DNA of 64,000 nucleotides from NCBI RefSeq assembly GCF_913776295.1, contig NZ_CAJYOJ010000050.1:1-64000 (forward strand). The letters are read 5' to 3'. The notes under the pieces were generated by a model, which was not told the origin of the DNA, made no database searches, and saw only the letters and a list, made by a program, of their open reading frames with translations. The position numbers were made by a program, and so were the translations under genes. The stretch is from an uncultured Pedobacter sp. GTDB lineage: Bacteria > Bacteroidota > Bacteroidia > Sphingobacteriales > Sphingobacteriaceae. Within the stretch, counting starts at the first letter, position 1, and the number at the start of each line of letters is the position of its first letter. Shown one piece after another: positions 18,585 through 26,952 of this stretch.

Positions 18585-19268
18585 ATGCCGATTAAACTTA
18601 TCGTATTCGATATGGCCGGAACGACGGTCAAAGACGAAAACAGTGTTACGCAGACCTTCAGTGATGCCTTAAGTCAATTTGGTTACCGGGTTCCTGAATC
18701 TGTCATTAACCCTTTAATGGGCTATAAAAAGATTGTAGCCATTAAACGAATGCTTCATGCCTTTGAGGCTGATCAATCTAAGGTAACACCGGAGCTTATC
18801 GCGAAGATTCATGATGCTTTTGTTGAAAGGATGATAAGCTTCTATACGCACACTTCAAGCCTGGAGGCCTTGCCTCATGCAGAATCAACCATGAAAACGC
18901 TAAAGGCTTCGGGTATCAAAATCGGAATTAATACGGGTTTTTCAAGGGATATAGCTGAAGTTATCCTATCGCGTTTACAATGGCGGGAGAAATCGGTTTT
19001 CGACTACCTGATATGCTCAGACGAGGTATCCGAAGGTCGTCCGAACGCCGGGATGATTAACCGGTTAAAGCAAATGGCCGGTCTCGCTGAAACTGATGAG
19101 GTGGCCAAAGTTGGCGATACGGAGGTGGATGTTCGGGAAGGGCAAAATGCAAATTGCAAATATGTAATCGCCGTAACCACCGGTGCATTCACGCGTGAGG
19201 AACTAGAGCCCTATAAACCCACTCACATCATAAATGATTTGTCTGAACTTTTAGAAATTATTTTATAG
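18585..19268 (+). CDS. Phosphonatase-like HAD hydrolase (TIGR03351 type)
   Basis: A 227-residue HAD hydrolase. Motif I is FDMAGTTV (Asp9), then a helical cap, INTGFS (motif II), GRPNAG with a motif III region, and KVGDTEVDVREG (motif IV). It resembles phosphonoacetaldehyde hydrolase PhnX but is shorter. In the cap, MGYKKI aligns by eye with MGLLKI of Bacillus PhnX, placing Lys49 at the Schiff-base lysine. It should cleave the C-P bond of phosphonoacetaldehyde or a hydroxylated relative. First gene of a tight three-gene set with a transporter and an FAD oxidase, the known partner of this family. Confidence 0.82.
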   Translation: MPIKLIVFDMAGTTVKDENSVTQTFSDALSQFGYRVPESVINPLMGYKKIVAIKRMLHAFEADQSKVTPELIAKIHDAFVERMISFYTHTSSLEALPHAESTMKTLKASGIKIGINTGFSRDIAEVILSRLQWREKSVFDYLICSDEVSEGRPNAGMINRLKQMAGLAETDEVAKVGDTEVDVREGQNANCKYVIAVTTGAFTREELEPYKPTHIINDLSELLEIIL

Positions 19269-19274
19269 TGTGGC

Positions 19275-20585
19275 ATGTTACTCATTGAAAGTTTAAAAAA
19301 CAAAGTAGCGCGATGGCCGTATGCAGTCAGCTCAATTCTGACGGCTCTATCTGCATTTGGTGCTTATTCTTCAATGTATGCTTTTCGCAAGGCCTTTGCC
19401 GCCGGAACCTATCCCAGTCAGCCCTATCTGCACATCGACTATAAGGTTTGGTTGGTTATTTTTCAGGTTCTGGGCTACACGATGAGTAAATTCTATGGCA
19501 TTCGTTTTATCGCAGAATTAAAGGGTAAAAAGCGGGGACTAACCATACTGTTACTGGTTGGGATTTCGTGGATGGCTTTGCTTGGTTTTGCACTTGTGCC
19601 GGCACCCTACAACATACCTTTCCTGTTTATCAACGGCTTTCCGCTCGGCCTGATCTGGGGTTTGGTTTTTGGTTATTTAGAGGGACGCAGATCTACTGAG
19701 TTTATGGCCGCGGTCTTGTCCATCAGTCTGATCTTTGGTTCCGGTTTTGTAAAAACGGTTGGTCAGTCGTTGCTGCATGTTTACCATATAGGCGCGTACC
19801 AGATGCCTTTCTTAACCGGTGCGCTGTTTGTTTTGCCACTTACGCTTTTTGTATTTGTGCTTGAGCTCATGCCGCCCCCTACAACGAGAGACAAACAGAT
19901 GCGTACGGAGCGGGTGCCCATGACTGCTCCGGAGCGGAAGGCTTTTATTAAAAGATTTTTTCCGGGAATTCTGCTCACGCTGATAATCTACGTGATGCTC
20001 ACCGTGATGCGAGATGTCCGTGATAATTTTGAAGTAGAAATCTGGAACAGCCTGGGCATAACGGATCAAAACATCTATGCAAAAATCGACAGCCGGATAT
20101 CTGTTTTGGTGCTGCTCGCTATGGGTCTGCTTTTCCTGATAAAGGGTAACCTCAGGGCCTTTAGTGTCATTCATTTGCTTATCATTAGTGGCTGTTTACT
20201 CATCGGGACGGCCACCTGGCTTTTCAGTACTGCGGGCATCGGTCCGGTAACCTGGATGACCCTGGCCGGTTTAGGCCTTTATTTAGGTTACGTACCATAT
20301 AATGCAATTTTTTTTGAAAGGATGATTGCTACTTTCCATTACAAAAGCAATGTAGGCTTCATCATGTACCTTGCCGATTCTCTCGGTTACCTGGCCAGCA
20401 TCAGCATTTTATTGGTTAAGGAGTTTGGTAAACCTGATATTTCCTGGAGCAATTTTTTTCATCAGGGACTGATCCTGGTGGCCATCATCGGCAGCCTGTG
20501 CGGAATGTTGTCTCTCGTCTATTTTAATCAATCTGCCCGCAAAGGAAACCCCTTAAAAACTAAATATAAACTTTCAACGATATGA
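19275..20585 (+). CDS. DUF5690-family membrane protein, MFS-like transporter
   Basis: A 436-residue integral membrane protein with about 11-12 hydrophobic helices, resembling the DUF5690 family of MFS-like permeases. It opens with SILTALSAFGAYSSMYAFRK, characteristic of that family. It begins six bases after the HAD hydrolase stop and overlaps the FAD oxidase start by four bases. That tight linkage suggests inner-membrane uptake of the aminophosphonate once SusCD has delivered it to the periplasm. No biochemical function is established for the family as far as I know. Confidence 0.8.
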   Translation: MLLIESLKNKVARWPYAVSSILTALSAFGAYSSMYAFRKAFAAGTYPSQPYLHIDYKVWLVIFQVLGYTMSKFYGIRFIAELKGKKRGLTILLLVGISWMALLGFALVPAPYNIPFLFINGFPLGLIWGLVFGYLEGRRSTEFMAAVLSISLIFGSGFVKTVGQSLLHVYHIGAYQMPFLTGALFVLPLTLFVFVLELMPPPTTRDKQMRTERVPMTAPERKAFIKRFFPGILLTLIIYVMLTVMRDVRDNFEVEIWNSLGITDQNIYAKIDSRISVLVLLAMGLLFLIKGNLRAFSVIHLLIISGCLLIGTATWLFSTAGIGPVTWMTLAGLGLYLGYVPYNAIFFERMIATFHYKSNVGFIMYLADSLGYLASISILLVKEFGKPDISWSNFFHQGLILVAIIGSLCGMLSLVYFNQSARKGNPLKTKYKLSTI

Positions 20586-21709
20586 ATAAATCTGCCATTG
20601 TTATCGGGGCCGGTATAGTCGGACTTGCAACCGCAAGGGCACTTTCGCTCAGGGGTTTTAAGGTAAGCGTTTTTGAGCGCAATGAAAGGGCAGTTGGTGC
20701 CTCCATCCGCAATTTTGGCATGGTTTGGCCTATCGGACAGCCAAAGGGACAACGCTTTGATCGCGCCATGTTATCGAGAAGTATCTGGAAGCAAATCTGT
20801 ACCGAAGCGGGTATTTGGCATGATGAAGTGGGTTCACTACACATTGCCTGCAGTGATGATGAGCTGGAGGTGATGAATGGCTATGTAGCCCTGAACAGCC
20901 ACTACCGGGAGTGTAGCTTGCTCAGCCCGGAAGAAACCCTGAAAAAATCGCCGGCTGTTAATTCCGAAAACTTAAAAGGCGCCCTTTGGAGTCCGAATGA
21001 AATGATAGTAGAGGCAAGGGTAGCTATCGGAAAGTTAGCTGAATACCTGAGCGATAAATTCAATGTGACGTTTCATTGGAATACTGCGATAAGCAGTGTA
21101 GCGGGTGGTAAGGTTGCTTCGGGCAAACAAACATGGGAGGCTGATGAGGTATTTATTTGCAGTGGAGCAGAATTCGAAACCCTCTACCCGGAACTTTTTC
21201 GCTCGCAAGCGATTACCAAATGCAAACTTCAGATGATGAGAATAGAGGCCCAGGCAGATAACCGGCGCATCGGCCCGGCTTTATGCGGAAGTTTAAGCAT
21301 GATTCATTACCCCGGTTTTCACGCCGTACCTGCCCTGAAAAATCTTCGCAACCGCTATGAAAACGAGTATGCAGAGTACCTCAAATGGGGAATTCATGTC
21401 ATGGCCGCTCAGAACCATACCGGAGAAATCACCATTGGCGATTCTCATGAATACGGACTGGTTCATGATCCTTTCGACAAGGACTTTATTAACCACCTGA
21501 TACTACAATATTTGAAGACTTTCAGCTCTTTTAAGCAACACAAAGTGGTTCAGACCTGGCATGGAATCTACCCTAAAATGACTAACGGTGAAACCGAGTT
21601 GATTCTCACTGCAGAAAATGGGGTGACCATCATTAACGGACTGGGTGGCAATGGCATGACTTTGTCTTTTGGCTTATGTGAACAGGTAATTGGTGCTATG
21701 TTCGATTAG
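20582..21709 (+). CDS. TIGR03364-type FAD-dependent oxidoreductase of phosphonate loci
   Basis: A 375-residue DAO-family flavoprotein. The Rossmann motif is VIGAGIVGLATARAL (about 6-20), followed by a substrate domain and a C-terminal FAD closing motif (INGLGGNGMTLSFGL). The length and the coupling to a TIGR03351-like hydrolase match TIGR03364. That family is proposed to oxidatively deaminate an aminophosphonate, giving an aldehyde for the HAD enzyme. Likely substrates are 2-aminoethylphosphonate, its N-methyl form or its 1-hydroxy form. Glycine-oxidase-like activity is the generic alternative. Start overlaps the transporter stop (ATGA). Confidence 0.85.
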   Translation: MNKSAIVIGAGIVGLATARALSLRGFKVSVFERNERAVGASIRNFGMVWPIGQPKGQRFDRAMLSRSIWKQICTEAGIWHDEVGSLHIACSDDELEVMNGYVALNSHYRECSLLSPEETLKKSPAVNSENLKGALWSPNEMIVEARVAIGKLAEYLSDKFNVTFHWNTAISSVAGGKVASGKQTWEADEVFICSGAEFETLYPELFRSQAITKCKLQMMRIEAQADNRRIGPALCGSLSMIHYPGFHAVPALKNLRNRYENEYAEYLKWGIHVMAAQNHTGEITIGDSHEYGLVHDPFDKDFINHLILQYLKTFSSFKQHKVVQTWHGIYPKMTNGETELILTAENGVTIINGLGGNGMTLSFGLCEQVIGAMFD

Positions 21710-21875
21710 GTCTGCAAATCAACTCATTTTGCAGATATCGTTCAGCTGATAACTATTAATAGCTCGCCCAAATACTCAAATATTTATTTGTGGTCTGTTG
21801 AGAAATCCGACGCCATAGCGTATAGCAGTGAGCCAGGCCAACGCTTCTGTTCGAACCTCAGCAGGCTTAAAACAA

Positions 21876-21905
21876 AAAATCCCCTAACTTGCGTTAGAGG
21901 ATTTT
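21876..21905 (-). terminator. Terminator of tRNA-Lys
   Basis: AAAATCC-CTAAC and GTTAG-GGATTTT form a stem with a short loop. On the minus strand it ends in a T-run directly after the tRNA 3' end. Confidence 0.8.
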
Positions 21906-21907
21906 CG

Positions 21908-21980
21908 TGATCCCGCTGGGATTCGAACCCAGGACCACTACATTAAAAGTGTAATGCTCTACCAGCTGAGCTACGGAATC
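21908..21980 (-). tRNA. tRNA-Lys (TTT)
   Basis: A 73-nt cloverleaf. The acceptor GATTCCG pairs with CGGGATC (one G-U), and the discriminator is A. The D-arm has AGCTCAGCTGGTAGAGC, the anticodon loop CTTTTAA gives TTT, and the T-arm has GGTTCGAATCC. CCA is not encoded. It stands alone, with its own terminator. Confidence 0.96.
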
Positions 21981-22276
21981 TACTTTATACAAACGTTAAC
22001 CGTTTCCTTTAAAGTGGTGCAAATATAGGCGTATAAACGCTTTCATGCAAATAAAAAATCGATTAGTGCGGTAGTGTATTGATTTATAGGCAAATTAATT
22101 ATTCGGCAATTGTTTTTTAATCCATTTTAATATTTCATTCTTAACCTGACCTATCAGTATCCACGATGTACGATAGTGCAGAGGAATGTTAAAATTGAAA
22201 TTACGAAAGCCTTGATCCATAATAATTAAATATTATTGTTTAGTTTGGCCTAAAGAAATAAACCGAACCAAACCTC

Positions 22277-23566
22277 ATGCAACAAACAACAAATCCAGTC
22301 CAAACACAGGGACCAAAACCGCTCATTATTATTTGTGCGTTATTTTTTATTTTTGGCTTTGTAACCTGGGCAAACGGAACCCTGATTCCATTTTTTAAGT
22401 TATCTTTTGGCTTATCAAATCTACAGGCATTTTTTGTAACCTTTGCTTCATACATGGCCTACTTCTTTTTAGCCTTACCTTCATCTTGGATACTTAAAAA
22501 GGTGGGGTTTAAAAATGGGATCGTTTTAGGCCTGGTCGTTTTAGGCCTGGGCTCATTAATATTTATTCCGGCTGCCCAAACCAGGACCTTCGGTTTATTT
22601 TTAACCGGCATTTTTGTTCAGGGCGCAGCATTGGCTTTGCTGCAAACAGCATCAAATCCTTATCTAACCATTATAGGTCCGATTGAAAGTGCCGCCAAAC
22701 GCATCAGTATTGCCGGTATCTGTAATAAGTTTGCCGGAATGATTGTGCCTTTGATTATGGGCAGCTTGTTTTTGAAAAATGCTTCTGAAGTGGAAAAACA
22801 GATCAAAGCGGCTACCGGTGTCGTTCATGAACAACTTTTGAATGACGTTCTAGGTCGGGTAAATATGCCTTACATTGTTTTAGCCATAGTTTTTTGCCTT
22901 TTCGCAACACTGATTAAATTTACCGATTTGCCGGAGGTTGAAGTTGAAGAGGATGTGATTAATGAAAGCAAGGGAGAAGTAGTAAAACACCAGAGCATTT
23001 TCCAGTTTCCACATTTATTCTTAGGGGCACTTTGTATTTTTGTGTATGTAGGGGCAGAGGTTATGGCTGGCGATATTATCGGGATTTATGGACGTGAGTT
23101 GGGCATTAAAGCGGAAATTAGCGGAAAATTAACTTCGATAACGCTCTTTAGTATGTTAATCGGCTATATTATTGGTATTGTAACCATTCCAAAATACATC
23201 TCTCAGCAAAAGGCTTTGAGGATTTGTGCTATATTAGGAATTATATTCACAATTTTATCATTTATAATTTCCAGCTGGTTTGCGGTGATTTTTGTAGCCT
23301 TATTGGGTTTGGCCAATTCACTGATGTGGCCGGCAATTTTCCCACTGGGCATAAGCCATCTCGGTAGATTCACTAAAATCGGTTCAGCCATTATGATTAT
23401 GGGTATCGCAGGTGGGGCCTTAATGCCATTATTGTATGCTTTCCTGAATGAAAAACTGCATATTAATTTTCAACTGGCTTACCTTTTAACCGTATTGCCG
23501 TGTTACTTATACATTCTGTTTTTTGCCATAAAAGGCCACAAGGCAGGATTGAATTTGAAATCATAA
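22277..23566 (+). CDS. FucP-like sugar:H+ symporter (MFS)
   Basis: A 429-residue MFS transporter of the FucP/GluP branch with 12 predicted helices. It has FFIFGFVTWANGTLIPFFK at the start (FucP family) and NPYLTIIGP with the conserved Asn-Pro region in the fourth helix area. The substrate could be L-fucose, as E. coli FucP, or glucose/galactose, as in Brucella GluP. The fuconate-type genes at 2.2-4.7 kb make L-fucose attractive, but they lie 18 kb away and are not co-transcribed. The 297 bp before it also contain the tRNA promoter side. Confidence 0.85.
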   Translation: MQQTTNPVQTQGPKPLIIICALFFIFGFVTWANGTLIPFFKLSFGLSNLQAFFVTFASYMAYFFLALPSSWILKKVGFKNGIVLGLVVLGLGSLIFIPAAQTRTFGLFLTGIFVQGAALALLQTASNPYLTIIGPIESAAKRISIAGICNKFAGMIVPLIMGSLFLKNASEVEKQIKAATGVVHEQLLNDVLGRVNMPYIVLAIVFCLFATLIKFTDLPEVEVEEDVINESKGEVVKHQSIFQFPHLFLGALCIFVYVGAEVMAGDIIGIYGRELGIKAEISGKLTSITLFSMLIGYIIGIVTIPKYISQQKALRICAILGIIFTILSFIISSWFAVIFVALLGLANSLMWPAIFPLGISHLGRFTKIGSAIMIMGIAGGALMPLLYAFLNEKLHINFQLAYLLTVLPCYLYILFFAIKGHKAGLNLKS

Positions 23567-23701
23567 ATTGATGAGTAAAGTCCGGGCTTTAATGAGATTG
23601 AGTTTTCTTTTGTGCTTAATTTTCGTTTATTTTGGCCAAATGATAAGTGAGTGATAGGTATCCTGTCTTAGATCTCACATCACAATACTCAAATCTTTAG
23701 A

Positions 23702-24208
23702 ATGAACAAAGCTATTTTTCTCGACCGCGATGGCGTACTTAACCATGAAATATACGATTATATCTGCCGTGTGGAAGATTTTAAAATCCTGGATTACCAA
23801 ATTCCTGTACTAAAAAAACTGTTCGATGAGGGTTACCTACTAATTGTAATTACGAACCAGGGTGGTATTGCATTAAAGCGTTATACTGAACAGGAACTTG
23901 CCATTATGCACCAAATGCTTCGCAATGCTTTCCTGGCTAAAGGCGCAGATATCGCCGGCTTTTATTATTGTCCGCATCATCCCACTGTTGGTGGGGAGTG
24001 CAAATGTAGAAAACCGGCATCCGGAATGATTTTGGATGCCATTGATATGTACGACATTGATCCCGCACAATCTATCATGATCGGCGATAAGCCGAGAGAT
24101 GTTGAAGCCGCAAATGGAGCAGGTGTGAAGGGAATTTTAATTGAACCGGATGAACAGATTAGTTACGAGAGGATTAAGGAAGTTCTTAGCCGTGAATCTT
24201 TAGTTTAA
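23702..24208 (+). CDS. HAD-IIIA phosphatase, GmhB-like
   Basis: A 168-residue HAD hydrolase of histidinol-phosphatase/GmhB type. Motif I is FLDRDGVLN (Asp8, Asp10), VITNQGG is motif II, a zinc loop is formed by CPHH...CKC, RKP carries motif III lysine, and MIGDKPRDVEAA is motif IV. It has the normal length for D-glycero-D-manno-heptose-1,7-bisphosphate 7-phosphatase, which makes heptose for lipopolysaccharide. No other heptose gene is nearby, so the substrate is inferred from family only. Confidence 0.82.
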   Translation: MNKAIFLDRDGVLNHEIYDYICRVEDFKILDYQIPVLKKLFDEGYLLIVITNQGGIALKRYTEQELAIMHQMLRNAFLAKGADIAGFYYCPHHPTVGGECKCRKPASGMILDAIDMYDIDPAQSIMIGDKPRDVEAANGAGVKGILIEPDEQISYERIKEVLSRESLV

Positions 24209-24404
24209 CAGTATCCCTACAGCGCATAAAAATCTACGTCAAAGGTTTGGTATGGATTTATTTGGGCGTTTTAACACGCTGTACACTGTATCTTTTTGGC
24301 TGTCATTTGGCCAGGCTCTGGATGGCAGCCAAAAAGGATGCCGTTTCCATCGTTAACGCAAATGAGGCGATAAATAAAAAAGGCTACCGTTGTGCTCACC
24401 TAAA

Positions 24405-25547
24405 CTGATGTAAAATGGTAGAGGGAAAATGGATGGTGTAAACTGCGGTTTGCCGTAACCAATAGCACAGTGAGGCTTTAACAGTCTTAACTATAAATGG
24501 AAGAAAGAAGTTAAATGCGGAGCCTAATTTAGCCAGTTTGCTGGCTATTTCACCTTGCAAATGAACTACCATAATTGCAACCCAGACCTGATTGAAATGG
24601 CATTCCGGTATCAGATCAAGTGATCTTTCCAGAAAATTCACCGGAATATAATGGAAAGCGGGAGTGGAGAAACCGATTGGTACTGGTCTTGCCCTCCAAA
24701 AAAACCTATAAAATGGGGGAGATAAAATAGACGATGTAAACTGCGGTTGCCATAACCAATACCACAGTAAGGCTTTAATAGTATAAACTATAATTGTGAG
24801 AAAGAAATTAGATGCGGAGCCTAACTTGGCCAGTTCGCTGAATATTTCGCCTGGCAAAAGAACTACTATAATTGCAATCCAGACCTGATTGAAATGGCAT
24901 TCCGGTATCAGATCAATTGATGTTTCCAGAAAATTCACCGGAATATAATGGAAAGCAGGAGTGGAGAAACCGATTGGTACTGGCCTTGCTCTCCCAAAAA
25001 AACCTGTAAAATGGAAGAAAGAAGTTAAATGCGGAGACTGACTTGGCCAGTTTGTTGAATATTTCACCTGGCAAAAGAACTACTATAATTGCAACCCAGA
25101 CCTGATTGAAATGGCATTCCGGTATCAGATCAATTGATCTTTCCAGAAAATTCACCGGAATATAATGGAAAGCAGGAGTGGAGAAACCGATTGATACTGG
25201 CCTTGCTCTCCCAAAAAAACCTGTAAAATGGAAGAAAGAAGTTAAATGCGGAGCCTAATTTAACCAGTTTGCTGGCTATTTCACCTGGCAAAAGAACTAC
25301 TATAATTGCAACCCAGACCTGATTGAAATGGCATTCCGGTGTCAGATCAATTGATTTTTCCAGAAAATTCACGGGAATATAATGGAAAGTAGGAGTGGAG
25401 AAACCGATTTGCACTGGTCTTGCTCTCCGAAAAAACCTATAAAATGGGGGAGAGAAAATAGACGATGTAAACTGCGGTTGCCATAACAAATACCACAGTA
25501 AGACTTTAATAGTCTAAACTATAATTGTGAGAAAGAAGTTAAATGCG
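24405..25547. repeat. Tandem repeat array with 297- and 217-bp units
   Basis: The landmark CATTCCGGT recurs at 24601, 24898, 25115 and 25332, so spacings are 297, 217 and 217 bp, with a fifth partial unit up to about 25547. Long units carry an extra ~80-bp block (GATGTAAACTGCGG ... CTATAATTGTGAG) that short units lack. Short units look derived by deletion between CTATAAAATGG and CTATAAATGG. Open minus-strand frames (e.g. RARPVPIGFSTPAFHYIPVN) run through it but change frame between 217-bp units and have no RBS, so no gene is called. 24209-24404 and 25548-25604 hold nothing recognisable. Confidence 0.9.
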
Positions 25548-25604
25548 GATTTCGTAAACTGACCTGGACAAACACGGCTCATGCGTATTCATAAAATTTT
25601 ATCA

Positions 25605-25643
25605 AACAAAAAAGTCCTGAATTATTACTTAACTCAGGACTTC
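25605..25643 (-). terminator. Terminator of the transaldolase gene
   Basis: AAGTCCTGA (25612-25620) pairs perfectly with TCAGGACTT (25634-25642). Read on the minus strand it runs into TTTTTT. Confidence 0.82.
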
Positions 25644-25686
25644 TTATGCGCCTGGAAATCAACACTCCAAACTCAATACACTAAAC

Positions 25687-26346
25687 TTACTTACCCGCTG
25701 CCTTAGCATGATCAGCTAAAAATGTTGCCAAACCGCTATCTGTCAATGGATGTTTCAATAAACCAACAATAGCAGCCAATGGTGCCGTAATTACATCAGC
25801 GCCCAATTTCGCACAGTTTACAATGTGCAATGGCCCGCGGATCGATGCCGCTAAAATTTGCGTTTCGTATCCGTAGTTATCAAAAATAGTTCTGATATCT
25901 TCTATTAAAACCAAACCATCGTTAGAAATATCGTCTAAGCGACCCAAAAACGGAGAAACGTATGTAGCGCCTGCTTTAGCCGCCAATAAAGCCTGTCCGG
26001 CAGAGAAGATTAACGTACAATTGGTTTTGATTCCTTTTGATGTAAAATATTTAATGGCTTTTAAACCATCTTTGATCATTGGAACTTTTACTACAATTTT
26101 CGGGTTTAAAGCTGCAAGTGCTTCGCCTTCTTTGATAATTTCGTCAAAAGTGGTCGAGATTACTTCTGCGCTTACATTATCGTCAACAATATCGCAAATT
26201 GCTTTATAATGGTTGATTACATTTTCATCGCCGGTAATGCCTTCTTTAGCCATTAAGCTAGGGTTGGTGGTTACGCCGTCTAAAATGCCAAGATCCTGCG
26301 CTTCTTTGATTTGATCAAGATTTGCTGTGTCAATAAAAAATTTCAT
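25687..26346 (-). CDS. Transaldolase of the TalC / fructose-6-phosphate aldolase family
   Basis: A 219-residue small transaldolase. It starts [16 protein letters not shown] and has [13 protein letters not shown], the Schiff-base lysine in KIVVKVPM (about residue 86) and [10 protein letters not shown]. The length is that of the short TalC/Fsa group rather than the ~320-residue TalB. It most likely transfers dihydroxyacetone units in the pentose phosphate pathway, which would process xylulose 5-phosphate from the ara genes. Fructose-6-phosphate aldolase activity is the alternative. It has its own terminator. Confidence 0.92.
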   Translation of the reverse strand: MKFFIDTANLDQIKEAQDLGILDGVTTNPSLMAKEGITGDENVINHYKAICDIVDDNVSAEVISTTFDEIIKEGEALAALNPKIVVKVPMIKDGLKAIKYFTSKGIKTNCTLIFSAGQALLAAKAGATYVSPFLGRLDDISNDGLVLIEDIRTIFDNYGYETQILAASIRGPLHIVNCAKLGADVITAPLAAIVGLLKHPLTDSGLATFLADHAKAAGK

Positions 26347-26440
26347 GTTTATAAATTCTTAAAATGATTATTAGGTTCTGCTGCTAGAACCCCTGAAGAA
26401 TTTAATATCCCCCCTTCAGGGGATTAAGGGGGTAAAAAAA

Positions 26441-26537
26441 GGGCAAGCACCTTCTATCGCACCGCTACAACCTTCTACCCTTGCTGCGTTCCCACCCTGG
26501 GGGAGTTCAAAGGGAGCTGGTCGTAAAAGACTTGCCC
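26441..26537 (-). ncRNA. ffs: Small signal recognition particle RNA
   Basis: A 97-nt transcript reads GGGCAAG ... CTTGCCC at its closing ends. Its core has CCAGGGTGGGAACGCAGCAAG, the conserved SRP domain IV with the asymmetric loop and GGAA-type tetraloop region. A run of seven U follows the 3' end (26434-26440). It binds Ffh to target membrane proteins. Length and core match Bacteroidota 4.5S-type RNA. Confidence 0.92.
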
Positions 26538-26541
26538 GGGC

Positions 26542-26952
26542 ACAAAGGTAGAAAAAGAAGTTGTTTCGCAAAATGCATTTTTGCATTTTTTTTTACTTTT
26601 AAGCTATGTAGTTGATTAGTAAATTAATAAAATCGAAAGTTTAATTTTATGCTGGTTGAAGTTATCAACTTAAATCAGTTTTAGACATTTTTATATATAA
26701 ATACAGCATTCATTTTAAAATAATAATTAAAACGATTTATTGATAATTTTCATAAAAAATGCGGTTTTATTGCAAAATATTGCCATTATCATTTTGATAA
26801 AACTCAATAATTTTAATTACTAATATTTAAATTTAAACGCTTTAAATTACCTAAGAACTAAAATTTTTCCAAAAATCGTATCAACTCTGTAATTTAAAAT
26901 ATCTTTTTCCTATCTTAGTGTTTCCTATACACTAACAACTAACGAGCAAAGA
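26542..26952. other. AT-rich spacer upstream of gltB
   Basis: About 410 bases of very AT-rich DNA between the SRP RNA promoter side and gltB. No gene is supported. TATCTTAG near 26921 is one mismatch from the -7 consensus and could serve gltB. Nothing else was recognised. Confidence 0.5.

Noticed and set aside
18585..19268. Calling the HAD protein PhnX outright
   Set aside because: It is shorter than PhnX and better fits the phosphonatase-like family with possibly different substrate, so no gene symbol is given.
22277..24208. FucP-like transporter and GmhB-like phosphatase as one fucose operon
   Set aside because: The 135-bp gap and unrelated family roles give no support for joint function.
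24396..25489. Minus-strand frames of 223, 80 and 119 codons in the tandem array as genes
   Set aside because: They are produced by the repeat itself, change frame between units, and have no start context, signal or recognisable family.
24405..25547. CRISPR array
   Set aside because: Units are 217-297 bp and nearly identical throughout, without short repeats separated by unique spacers; no cas genes nearby.
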